A DNA stretch of 9,072 nt from Prochloron sp. SP5CPC1 (GCA_014323965.1 JACONB010000114.1:1-9072); one strand, 5' to 3'. Numbered from the stretch's first letter, positions 1-6,218 are shown. Numbers and translations: made by a program. Notes: generated from the sequence alone by a model not told the origin.

Positions 1-587
1 TGTCCAATCAGTATCATTGCCTTCTGGGGAACCATGAGCTAATGCTACTGGAGGCTATCAATAATGGGGAGTTGGATGAGCCAAGATACCAAGCTTGGCT
101 CTATAGTGGTGGTATGGCTACTATTACCAGCTATGAGGGTGAAATTCCTGTCGAGCATATTCAATGGATGGAACAGCTGCCACTATACTTAGACTTGGAG
201 GATATTTGGTTAGTTCATGCTGGGGTGAACCCCCACTTACCCATCGAACAGCAAACAGCTGAAGATTTTTGTTGGATTAGAGACGAATTTCACAACATTC
301 AGGAGCCTTATTTTCCCGATAAGCTGATTATTACCGGTCACACCATCACCTTTACTATACCCGGAGTCGAACCTGGGAAAATTGCCTCTGGACCAGGTTG
401 GCTAAATATAGAGACGGGGGTTTATAATTCCCATAGTGGTTGGTTAACGGGCTTAGATATGAGTCAGGCTCTAGTTTATCAAGTTAATTCCCGCACTGCT
501 GGTGTGAGGACAATGCCTCTAGAAAACGCGATTACTAAAGTAAAGTATGGTTCGATTATGTCTCGCTGGTTTCAGAAAATTTTCTAG
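1..587 (+). CDS. PPP-type metallophosphoesterase / Ser-Thr phosphatase-like, 5' end cut by window
   Basis: The reading frame is open from base 3 and runs off the left edge, so the N-terminus with the GDxHG and GDxxDRG metal motifs is outside. Visible signatures of the calcineurin-like PPP fold are GNHE at bases 27-38, the metal-binding VHAG (His codon 216-218), WIRDEF, and ITGHT (His codon 339-341) in the order expected for bacterial PrpA/ApaH-like phosphatases. The C-terminal part carries NIETG, the usual late beta-strand motif. The protein probably hydrolyses phosphoesters (phosphoprotein or dinucleotide) in the cytoplasm with two metal ions; the substrate cannot be decided. An internal ATG at 42 lies after GNHE and is not the true start. 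The TAG stop overlaps the stop of the convergent Uma2 gene. Confidence 0.85.
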   Translation, partial: SNQYHCLLGNHELMLLEAINNGELDEPRYQAWLYSGGMATITSYEGEIPVEHIQWMEQLPLYLDLEDIWLVHAGVNPHLPIEQQTAEDFCWIRDEFHNIQEPYFPDKLIITGHTITFTIPGVEPGKIASGPGWLNIETGVYNSHSGWLTGLDMSQALVYQVNSRTAGVRTMPLENAITKVKYGSIMSRWFQKIF

Positions 588-1168
588 TTATTTACCTCCA
601 ACTTCACTCGTTGGTAAATATCTTCTAATGAAATGTCCAAGTCCATGGAATCTAATGTTAATATTGCGTTAAACCCTTCATATTCCTTTAAGAGCCATTG
701 TCCATCTGCTTTTTTGGCGTACTGTTGGACATAATAACTATATTGGTCGAGGAGAATGTATTCCCGAAACGTGCCAAGAGAGCGATAATAACGGAACTTT
801 TCACTACTATCGTAATTACGGGTAGATTTGGATAAAACTTCCCCAATGAGTAGGGGGTTGGTAACGGTGGTAGTGCTGGTTCCTTCATAGATGGGTTCTC
901 CTTGAATTACCATGATATCGGGATAGGTATAAACTCGATAACTGGGTATCCACAAACGAACATCACTCATATATATATCATAATCTTGTCCCCTGAGGGC
1001 GAAATTTAAGTTAGCACAAAAATTTCCGGCAATCTTATTGTGATTGGTGGTTCCCCCTGTCATGGGTACTATTTCTCCATCTCGATATTCGCTTTTAAAC
1101 TCCGCTGCTTCTTCTAATTCTAGATATTGGGCTGGGGTGAAGTAGGGTTTTTGGGTTTGGACTAACAT
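584..1168 (-). CDS. Uma2-family PD-(D/E)xK nuclease-fold protein
   Basis: The product has 194 residues, normal for the Uma2 (DUF820) family, which is hugely expanded in cyanobacteria. Recognisable features are the N-terminal 'FTPAQYLELEE' opening, SEYRDGEIV (about 26-34), YPDIMV with the putative catalytic Asp84, GEVLSKST with Glu110, EKFRYYR with Lys124, and EYILLDQ near 136-142. These fit the restriction-nuclease-like core. The usual 'IVEVLS' reads IGEVLS here. The cellular role of the family is unknown; links to transposons or DNA processing are only suggested. Its ATG follows AAGGA at a long spacing of about 12 nt. It converges on the phosphatase gene and overlaps it by 4 nt. Confidence 0.85.
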   Translation of the reverse strand: MLVQTQKPYFTPAQYLELEEAAEFKSEYRDGEIVPMTGGTTNHNKIAGNFCANLNFALRGQDYDIYMSDVRLWIPSYRVYTYPDIMVIQGEPIYEGTSTTTVTNPLLIGEVLSKSTRNYDSSEKFRYYRSLGTFREYILLDQYSYYVQQYAKKADGQWLLKEYEGFNAILTLDSMDLDISLEDIYQRVKLEVNN

Positions 1169-1215
1169 ATCACTTTATTTCCTTGGTTTGTTGACCATGA
1201 GAGTTCTTTTGATTT

Positions 1216-1247
1216 AACCACAGAGGACGCAGAGAACGCAGAGGGAG
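1216..1247. repeat. 9-nt periodic CAGAGnACG repeat, copy 1
   Basis: Three consecutive 9-mers are seen: CAGAGGACG (1221-1229), CAGAGAACG (1230-1238) and CAGAGGGAG (1239-1247), preceded by TTAACCA. A related copy lies at 4109-4140 upstream of hisC. Such degenerate short tandem repeats are common between genes in cyanobacteria. No coding function is apparent. Confidence 0.75.
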
Positions 1248-1271
1248 TATGGTTTGGCGGTATGAGACTAT

Positions 1272-1300
1272 TTTACAACAAAGCCCAATTCTACTAACAT
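1272..1300 (+). promoter_or_regulatory. Candidate sigma-70-type promoter of hisB
   Basis: TTTACA (1272-1277, one mismatch to TTGACA) is separated by 17 nt from TAACAT (1295-1300, two mismatches to TATAAT). This would start transcription near 1307, giving a leader of about 26 nt before the hisB ATG. It is inferred from consensus only. Confidence 0.4.
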
Positions 1301-1332
1301 GGTTGTTATCGCCATCGCAGTAAACAGTTACT

Positions 1333-1953
1333 ATGCGGACTCCAAATCAGGATACAACCTCTTTACCACGGACTGCAACAGTCAAGCGGACTACCAAGGA
1401 AACAGATGTACAAGTGACCCTCAACCTGGATGGGATAGGTAATTGTACTGCTGATACAGGCATTCCTTTTTTAGACCATATGCTCAACCAAATCGCCTCC
1501 CACGGACTGATTGACCTGGAAGTGAAAGCAACCGGGGATTTAGAAATTGATGATCACCACACTAATGAAGATGTAGGGATTACCTTGGGACAAACTTTGG
1601 GTCAAGCGTTGGGCGATCGCAAAGGTATTGTCCGCTTTGGTCATTTCATCGCCCCCCTAGACGAAGCTCTCATTCAAGTTTCCCTGGACTTTTCCGGGCG
1701 ACCACATTTGAGTTATAATCTGGAAATTCCCACTCAACGAGTTGGTACCTATGATACTCAGTTAGTGCGGGAGTTCTTTGTCGCAGTAGTTAATCATAGT
1801 AAAATGACTCTACATATTCGCCAATTGGATGGCATTAATTCTCATCATATCATAGAAGCAACTTTTAAAGCATTTGCTAGAGCAATACGCATGGCGATAG
1901 AAATAGATCCTCGTCGCCACCGTGCTATTCCTAGTTCTAAAGGTGTATTATAG
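1333..1953 (+). CDS. hisB: Imidazoleglycerol-phosphate dehydratase
   Basis: This enzyme dehydrates imidazole-glycerol phosphate to imidazole-acetol phosphate, a late step of histidine synthesis, in the cytoplasm as a manganese-dependent 24-mer. The 206-residue product is the normal length of the monofunctional enzyme. Duplicated metal-binding motifs are complete: FLDHM (His49), DHHTNED (74-80) and the second-half NSHHIIEATFKAF (169-181). The conserved RVGTYDTQL and terminal PSSKGVL are present, and there is no fused phosphatase domain. The start at 1333 matches the usual short variable N-terminus before RTATVKR; no clear Shine-Dalgarno is visible, which is common in cyanobacteria. It contains a HIP1 site. 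HisD, HisC and HisN, the enzymes for the following steps, are encoded within 4.2 kb downstream but not in one operon with it. Confidence 0.97.
   Translation: MRTPNQDTTSLPRTATVKRTTKETDVQVTLNLDGIGNCTADTGIPFLDHMLNQIASHGLIDLEVKATGDLEIDDHHTNEDVGITLGQTLGQALGDRKGIVRFGHFIAPLDEALIQVSLDFSGRPHLSYNLEIPTQRVGTYDTQLVREFFVAVVNHSKMTLHIRQLDGINSHHIIEATFKAFARAIRMAIEIDPRRHRAIPSSKGVL
1613..1620. repeat. HIP1 octamer GCGATCGC
   Basis: This is an exact copy of the highly iterated palindrome characteristic of many cyanobacterial genomes; it lies inside hisB. Confidence 0.85.
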
Positions 1954-1958
1954 GGTTC

Positions 1959-1980
1959 GAGGGGTGAAAAATCCCCCTTC
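1959..1980. terminator. Weak hairpin between convergent hisB and coiled-coil gene
   Basis: AGGGG (1960-1964) can pair with CCCCT (1974-1978) around the loop TGAAAAATC, starting 6 nt after the hisB stop. There is no clean T-run directly behind it on either strand, so it is only a possible shared terminator of the two convergent genes. Confidence 0.35.
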
Positions 1981-1988
1981 AATAACTT

Positions 1989-2258
1989 TTACTGATTTTT
2001 TTCATTCTGTCGTTGTGCTACCAATTTCAGAACTTCTACAATCTCTCCTTGACGGCGATCCATATTTTCCAATACCCGATAAATACGGGACTGGTTTTGA
2101 GTTAAATCAGTCATCAAGCTATAGAGTTGAGCACGATCCTGTAGGTATTCTTGCCGCGATTTTTCTACTCCTTCTCGGAATTCTCTCACTGAATCTGTTA
2201 ACGCTTGGATAGAGCGAGCATTGGATACTGCGATCGCCTTTAATTCTTCATCTGTCAT
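1989..2258 (-). CDS. Small cyanobacterial coiled-coil protein of unknown function
   Basis: The product has 89 residues with no membrane segment or signal peptide. Nearly the whole chain looks helical and charged, with heptad-like spacing of Leu, Ile and Val from about residue 5 to 80, so a coiled coil is likely. The opening MTDEELKAIAVSNARSIQAL resembles short proteins frequent in cyanobacteria, often of the form 'SNARxIQALT', whose role is unknown. The start is well supported: AAGGAG lies 7 nt before the ATG. An 11-bp-armed perfect palindrome sits just upstream at 2277-2301 and may control expression. It converges on hisB with 35 nt between stops. No function in histidine synthesis is implied by position. 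Confidence 0.75.
   Translation of the reverse strand: MTDEELKAIAVSNARSIQALTDSVREFREGVEKSRQEYLQDRAQLYSLMTDLTQNQSRIYRVLENMDRRQGEIVEVLKLVAQRQNEKNQ
2230..2237. repeat. HIP1 octamer GCGATCGC
   Basis: This exact HIP1 palindrome lies near the 5' end of the coiled-coil gene. Confidence 0.85.
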
Positions 2259-2276
2259 TTCGGACTCCTTTTTAGA

Positions 2277-2301
2277 TATATATGATATCCTATCATATAT
2301 A
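2277..2301 (-). promoter_or_regulatory. Perfect 11-bp inverted repeat upstream of the coiled-coil gene; candidate operator
   Basis: TATATATGATA (2277-2287), TCC, then TATCATATATA (2291-2301) form a perfect palindrome. It ends 18 nt before the ATG at 2258, just outside the AAGGAG ribosome site. The AT-rich arms could overlap a -10 element on the minus strand. An operator, or a leader hairpin, are both possible. Confidence 0.5.
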
Positions 2302-2302
2302 G

Positions 2303-2779
2303 CAGTTATTGCTGGTATAATTACAATATTTTTCCATTTCCTTTGCGCCCTTTTCCAGGGCGAGACTCTTTATCCAGGAAGGTGGTATATTGGTATATTG
2401 TGGATAGGATAGGTATTAGGGTTATCTCGCCTTCCATTATTCCGCCCTTAACCTAAATTGCGGACTAATAGTAAAACCACTACAGGGTTTCAATTTAATA
2501 TACAGTAATATGGCGCACCGCCGCGCCATGTAAAGGTTAGTAAAAAGTATGTTCAAATAAGTATAAGCAATTGTTGGTTTTTAAAATAAATAACCCAGCG
2601 CACACTCTTCGCAGATTCCTGCGAGATCTCCTAGGGCGCAAAAATTCTAGAAGTACGTGAATATCTTTGCGTATGCAGCGCCTTGGCGCGAGACAATATA
2701 ATAATAATTGTGGGATAGTTCGTTACGGAACGCTCTTTTGGTGGGCAATGCCCACCCTACCACACCAGCAATGCCCACC
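2303..2779. other. Repeat-rich non-coding gap between the coiled-coil gene and hisD
   Basis: No credible gene is visible on either strand. The gap contains a series of separate hairpins: CGCCCT/AGGGCG at 2346-2362, ATGGCGC/GCGCCAT at 2510-2529, TCGCAG/CTGCGA at 2609-2624, GCGCC/GGCGC at 2678-2689, and GGTGGGCA/TGCCCACC at 2740-2756. There is also an 8-bp direct repeat GGTATATT at about 2383-2398. GC-rich palindromes set in AT-rich sequence suggest accumulated repeat elements. Confidence 0.6.
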
Positions 2780-2782
2780 TTA
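2740..2782. repeat. GGTGGGCA/TGCCCACC palindromic repeat abutting the hisD 3' remnant
   Basis: GGTGGGCA (2740-2747) and TGCCCACC (2749-2756) form a near-perfect hairpin around one base. A second half-copy, AATGCCCACCTTA, ends exactly in the stop codon of the out-of-frame hisD remnant (TAA on the minus strand at 2780-2782). Related half-copies lie at 4149, 4201, 6361 and 8591. Confidence 0.7.
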
Positions 2783-2860
2783 CTCAGTTCTCATGAGTAC
2801 TGAGAGTTTATGAGCCTTCATGTTTTCCACTTCGGCTAAAACTGCTATTTTGTCTGCATT
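2780..2860 (-). pseudogene. hisD: Out-of-frame remnant of the hisD C-terminus
   Basis: Directly after the hisD stop, shifted by one base, 26 codons plus a stop encode a peptide containing AVLAEVENMKAHKLSVLMR. Compared from memory with the E. coli HisD ending (LAAAERLTAHKNAVTLR), the match is clear, including the Glu and His at the positions of E. coli Glu414 and His419. This shows that the C-terminal tail was once joined to the upstream frame. About 28 residues between the NHVLPT motif and this segment are absent. Confidence 0.75.
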
Positions 2861-2861
2861 A

Positions 2862-3986
2862 TTATTCTCCTTGAGTTGGTAAAACATGATTAGTGCCCCC
2901 ATAATAGTCTCCTACAGCCTCAGGAGTATATTGTCCTATAAATAATGCCCCATATTTTCTCAATTTCGTTGCTAACTCCTCTGCATTTTCACAAGCTAAC
3001 TCTACGTGCTCAGGGGCTATTTGTTCGCAGGCTTCCACAGCTTCCACCAGACTATCCACCACAAATATATTCCCATATTTCTCCAAAGACTTCTGCACAG
3101 AACTTTGCAGCTCAAAGCGCTCCACCAATGCGTTTAAGCAACTTTGTATCTCTCTTGCTTTGTCTTCTGTAGAAACAAAAGCAATAGCAGCTTCCAACCC
3201 AGTCCCATGTTCCGCTTGAGCTAACAGATCTATAGCAATAAATTCAGGGTTTGCTGATTCATCCGCCAATATCACTACTTCTGAAGGTCCAGCCAGAAAG
3301 TCAATACCTACTGTTCCATAGAGGAGTTTTTTAGCTGTGGATACCCAGATATTTCCTGGTCCCACTATTTTATCCACACGGGGTATAGTTTCCGTGCCAT
3401 AAGCGAGTGCTGCTACCCCTTGAGCACCGGAAATACCATATATTTCTTTTACCCCAAAATGGGCAGCTATGGCGACAATTTCCTTAGCTACTTTCCCTGA
3501 GCGAGGAGCACTAATCACTACTATGCGGGGAACCCCAGCAACTTTTGCAGGGATAAGATTCATATAGAGAGACGACGCTAGGGGCGCAACAGCTGCGGGA
3601 ACGGAAATTCCTATAGACTCTATGGGAAAATAGCGACGTTCCAGCCTTCCTCCATCCTCCATCACCAGGGAATAGTTTTGGGTGAGTTGTTTTTCATGAT
3701 ATTGACGCAGATTCTCACAAGCGCTTTTTACCGCCTCTAAATACTTGGAGTCAGTGGATTTGAGTGCTGCTTCTATTTCATCAGGAGTCAACTTGGGGGA
3801 TTTTTGGGAGTAGTTCACTTTATCGAACTTACTCATGTAGCTGAATAGTGCTCTATCCCCATTCACTCTCACATCTTCGATAATCTCGGATACGATGGCG
3901 AGAGTCTTGCTATCCACTTTCACACTCCGTGCTAAAATCTCTTGAAACCTTTCATTGTCTTGGGAATATTTGCTTATTTGGATCAT
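2862..3986 (-). CDS. hisD: Histidinol dehydrogenase, C-terminally truncated
   Basis: HisD oxidises histidinol to histidine in two NAD-dependent steps, with catalytic zinc, as a homodimer. The 374-residue frame carries the classic motifs: VPAAVAPLASSLYM (129-142), GISGAQGVAALAYG (184-197), VDKIVGPGN (204-212), DFLAGPSEVVI (229-239), AQAEHG (Gln257 and His260, zinc ligands), IAPEHVEL (Glu326, His327) and AVGDYYGGTNHVLPT (Asp360 zinc ligand, His367). Full-length HisD is about 430 residues; here two consecutive TAA codons end the frame four residues after the NHVLP motif. The C-terminal domain that supplies His419 to the partner subunit is missing in frame, with a remnant just downstream, so activity is doubtful. 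ATG at 3986 is preferred over GTG at 3995 because AAGGTGG lies 5 nt before it. It is transcribed opposite to hisC. Confidence 0.9.
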   Translation of the reverse strand: MIQISKYSQDNERFQEILARSVKVDSKTLAIVSEIIEDVRVNGDRALFSYMSKFDKVNYSQKSPKLTPDEIEAALKSTDSKYLEAVKSACENLRQYHEKQLTQNYSLVMEDGGRLERRYFPIESIGISVPAAVAPLASSLYMNLIPAKVAGVPRIVVISAPRSGKVAKEIVAIAAHFGVKEIYGISGAQGVAALAYGTETIPRVDKIVGPGNIWVSTAKKLLYGTVGIDFLAGPSEVVILADESANPEFIAIDLLAQAEHGTGLEAAIAFVSTEDKAREIQSCLNALVERFELQSSVQKSLEKYGNIFVVDSLVEAVEACEQIAPEHVELACENAEELATKLRKYGALFIGQYTPEAVGDYYGGTNHVLPTQGE

Positions 3987-4025
3987 GGGTACCACCTTGT
4001 CGTGTATCCAATTTGTTGCTACTAT

Positions 4026-4055
4026 ATCTTATCACTCAAAGCCAGGTTCCAACAA
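4026..4055 (-). promoter_or_regulatory. Weak candidate promoter of hisD
   Basis: On the minus strand TTGTTG (4055-4050) and TAAGAT (4031-4026) are 18 nt apart, which would give a leader of about 33 nt before the hisD ATG. The matches to consensus are modest. Confidence 0.3.
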
Positions 4056-4108
4056 CAGTTTGGAGGTAAAATAGCTACGGCTCTGCGAATAGTGCGGGTC
4101 TATGATTA

Positions 4109-4140
4109 AACCGCAGAGGCGCAGAGGGCGCAGAGAAAGA
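4109..4140. repeat. CAGAGnnCG periodic repeat, copy 2
   Basis: CAGAGGCG (4114-4121), CAGAGGGCG (4122-4130) and CAGAGAAAG (4131-4139) follow GATTAAACCG. The same organisation occurs at 1216-1247, including a similar GATTTAACCA-like left flank. The two copies lie about 85-105 nt upstream of hisB and hisC respectively. Confidence 0.75.
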
Positions 4141-4148
4141 TAAGAGAG

Positions 4149-4209
4149 GGTGGGCAATTTGGGCAACGTTTGGTACTCTATAATGAGAATAAATTCCTTA
4201 TTGCCCACC
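4149..4209. repeat. 61-bp inverted-repeat element around the hisC promoter
   Basis: GGTGGGCAA (4149-4157) and its exact reverse complement TTGCCCACC (4201-4209) flank 43 bp that include a consensus TATAAT. The arms are the same motif that forms the tight palindrome at 2740-2756. It may be a small non-autonomous repeat or two chance insertions of a half-site. Confidence 0.55.
4179..4184 (+). promoter_or_regulatory. Consensus -10 box upstream of hisC
   Basis: A perfect TATAAT lies 58 nt before the hisC ATG and would place a start site near 4191. No good -35 hexamer is seen at 16-18 nt; TTTGGG/TTGGGC are too close. Confidence 0.4.
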
Positions 4210-4222
4210 AGAGGTCAAATGT

Positions 4223-4249
4223 AAAACATAACAAAAATAACTATGTTTT
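4223..4249 (+). promoter_or_regulatory. Inverted repeat enclosing the hisC start codon
   Basis: AAAACATA (4223-4230) and TATGTTTT (4242-4249) are exact reverse complements with an 11-nt loop; the hisC ATG (4243-4245) lies in the right arm. The stem is AT-rich and therefore weak. It could modulate initiation but no regulator is known. Confidence 0.3.
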
Positions 4250-5292
4250 TGATTAGAGAATGTGTACTAAATACACCAGGATATGTCCCCGGTGAACAAC
4301 CTAAATACAGTAACTTAATTAAGCTCAATACCAATGAAAATCCTTATCCACCTCCCTTTGAACTCTTACCAGTGCTCCAGGATGAATTATCAAAACTAAA
4401 CCTGTATCCAGATCCAGTGTGTAGTAAGCTGAGAGAAACTGCTGCTACCATTTATGGGGTGTCATCGGACATGATTATCACCGGTAATGGTTCTGATGAT
4501 ATCCTTAATATTGCTATACGCACTTTTGTTAACCCTGGGGAAACCATCGCCTTCTTAGATGTAACTTATTCCCTTTACGAAACTCTTGCCTTGGTTCATG
4601 GTGCTTCTATGAGAAAAATTCCCACAAATGGTGAATTTGAACTATCTCAACCTATAATTTGTCCAGAAGCAAAGCTGATTTTTTTCGCTTCACCAAATCC
4701 TCCCCTAGGTAAACATTTAAATCGGCAATATCTTGAAGAAACCTGTGCTCAAGCTACGGGTATTGTGGTAATTGATGAAGCTTATGTAAATTTCGCTGAC
4801 TACGACCACCTAGACTTGCTCCAAAAATATGACAACCTTATCCTAGTTCGCACCATGTCCAAAGCTTATAGTCTCGCTGGAGCAAGAGTTGGTTTTGGGA
4901 TTGCCTCAAAATCCCTCCTAGAGCAGATGAATAAGGTTCGAGATTCCTACAACGTGGATCGACTTGCACAAGCTTTGGCAACTGCTGCTTTCCAACACCA
5001 GGATAAGTACCAGCAAATCTGGGATAAAATCCGGCAAACCAGAAAACGCTTAATCACGTCTCTGAGGGATTTGGATTTTTTTGTCTTTGATTCTGAAGCC
5101 AACTTTGTCTTAGCTTCTCCAAAATGGATACCAGCCTCACAACTTTACACCCAGTTACGGGAAAAGAAAGTCTTAGTTCGTTACTTTAACCATCCTCGTA
5201 TCCTGGATTATGTCAGGATTTCCGTGGGAACAGATCCAGAAATCCATCGTCTTCTGGAAACTATTCAATACCTCAAAGCACAGAGGGCATAG
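4243..5292 (+). CDS. hisC: Histidinol-phosphate aminotransferase
   Basis: This fold-type I PLP enzyme converts imidazole-acetol phosphate and glutamate to histidinol phosphate. The 349 residues match the family length. Motifs in order are LNTNENPYPPP (28-38), GNGSDDIL (81-88), VIDEAYVNF (176-184, Asp178 pairing with the PLP nitrogen), RTMSKAYSLAGARVGF (203-218, Lys207 the PLP lysine), and VRISVGT (324-330, substrate-binding Arg325). The usual NPNxPTG loop reads ASPNPPLG (149-156), which keeps Asn152 but loses the Thr. Related aminotransferases for other amino acids cannot be fully excluded, but the context with hisB, hisD and hisN supports HisC. No Shine-Dalgarno is seen directly before the ATG. 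hisN follows 3 nt after its stop. Confidence 0.92.
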   Translation: MFLIRECVLNTPGYVPGEQPKYSNLIKLNTNENPYPPPFELLPVLQDELSKLNLYPDPVCSKLRETAATIYGVSSDMIITGNGSDDILNIAIRTFVNPGETIAFLDVTYSLYETLALVHGASMRKIPTNGEFELSQPIICPEAKLIFFASPNPPLGKHLNRQYLEETCAQATGIVVIDEAYVNFADYDHLDLLQKYDNLILVRTMSKAYSLAGARVGFGIASKSLLEQMNKVRDSYNVDRLAQALATAAFQHQDKYQQIWDKIRQTRKRLITSLRDLDFFVFDSEANFVLASPKWIPASQLYTQLREKKVLVRYFNHPRILDYVRISVGTDPEIHRLLETIQYLKAQRA

Positions 5293-5295
5293 ATA

Positions 5296-6108
5296 ATGAA
5301 GGATTTGACAGCTAGTATCAATCTAGCAGAGAAATTAGCTCAAGTATCTGGGGAAATAATTTGCCAATATTTTAGAAAACCTAACCTGCAAACGGAAACG
5401 AAACCAGGGGAAGTGTCTAATATGGCAACTGTTGTGGATAAAGAAGCGGAAAATGCCATGGTGCAAGTTATTTTAAAAGAAGCACCGGAAGACGGAATCA
5501 TTCGAGAGGAAGGAGATAATATCCCCTCGAAAAATGGTCGCTACTGGGTTCTGGATCCCATCGATGGCACCTCCTCTTTCGTCAAAGGGCTCCCTATATT
5601 TGGTACCCTCATTGGTTTAGTGGAGCTGGAAAGCAACACGCCTCTTTTAGGGATGGTGAACCAACCAATCCTGCAAGAAAGCTGGCTGGGAGTGCAAGGG
5701 AAAACAACCTTATTTAATAATAAACCCATTACCAATTCCTATGGTAAACTATCTAATAGTAAGTTGGAAGAAGCTTGTCTCACTTCCACAACTCCCCTCA
5801 TGTTTAGAACAGAAGAGGAGAAGGCGATCGCCCAAAAATGTCAAGAAGTTTGTCAACGGACAGCTTTTGGGGGAGATTGTTATAACTATCTATCTCTTGC
5901 TGCTAGTTGGAGTTCCATCCCAATGGTTATCCTAGAGTCGGATATGCAGTATTATGATTTCTGTGCTCTTATCCCCATTATAAAAGGAAGTGGTGCAGTT
6001 ATCACCGATTGGTATGGGAACAAATTAACCCACAAATCCACTCAAGTATTAGCTGCTTCTAATCCCTGGTTATGGGAGCAGACACTTGAAATTATAGCCC
6101 GAATGTAG
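5296..6108 (+). CDS. hisN: Histidinol-phosphatase, inositol-monophosphatase family
   Basis: The 270-residue product belongs to the magnesium-dependent IMPase superfamily. Metal-binding motifs are REE (70-72; usually GEE), VLDPIDGTSSF (85-95, Asp87 and Asp90), and YYDFCALIPI (219-228, Asp221; usually WDxxA). FGGDCYNYLSLAA (191-203) resembles HisN and related sugar-phosphate phosphatases. The predicted role is removal of phosphate from histidinol phosphate, supported by coupling to hisC: the ATG lies 3 nt after the hisC stop and AGAGGG inside the end of hisC provides a ribosome site at 8-nt spacing. A general inositol or nucleotide phosphatase is the alternative. Its last codons and stop are part of a tandemly amplified sequence, and the TAG stop lies in the GTAGG edge of a hairpin repeat. 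Confidence 0.88.
   Translation: MKDLTASINLAEKLAQVSGEIICQYFRKPNLQTETKPGEVSNMATVVDKEAENAMVQVILKEAPEDGIIREEGDNIPSKNGRYWVLDPIDGTSSFVKGLPIFGTLIGLVELESNTPLLGMVNQPILQESWLGVQGKTTLFNNKPITNSYGKLSNSKLEEACLTSTTPLMFRTEEEKAIAQKCQEVCQRTAFGGDCYNYLSLAASWSSIPMVILESDMQYYDFCALIPIIKGSGAVITDWYGNKLTHKSTQVLAASNPWLWEQTLEIIARM
5824..5831. repeat. HIP1 octamer GCGATCGC
   Basis: This exact HIP1 palindrome lies inside hisN. Confidence 0.85.
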
Positions 6109-6176
6109 GTTGGGTAGAACGAAGTGAAACCCAACAAAGCCAAGAAATGTTGGGTTTCGTGCCTCAACCCAACTAC
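6105..6176. repeat. GTAGGTTGGG...CCCAACTAC hairpin repeat, copy 1
   Basis: The outer arms GTAGGTTGGG (6105-6114) and CCCAACTAC (6168-6176) pair with one bulge. A perfect 11-bp inner stem is formed by GAAACCCAACA (6126-6136) and TGTTGGGTTTC (6148-6158). The element begins at the hisN stop and may act as its 3' structure. This type of repeat is widespread in cyanobacteria. Confidence 0.7.
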
Positions 6177-6218
6177 GGGCTGGTTATGGGAGCAGACACT
6201 TGAAATTATAGCCCATTT

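Noticed and set aside
688..888. 66-codon open frame on the minus strand
   Set aside because: It lies within the well-supported Uma2 gene in another frame and has no family-like features.
1922..2412. Plus-strand open frames 1922-2212 and 2221-2412 with hydrophobic stretches
   Set aside because: They overlap the end of hisB and run antisense to the coiled-coil gene, which has a good ribosome site and typical composition; the hydrophobicity is a by-product of the antisense frame.
2862..2870. Programmed frameshift or stop readthrough joining hisD to its tail
   Set aside because: Two consecutive TAA codons and a missing segment of about 28 residues mean that recoding alone could not give a normal HisD.
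2945..3172. 75-codon open frame opposite hisD
   Set aside because: It is antisense to a strongly conserved coding region and shows no start signal or known motif.
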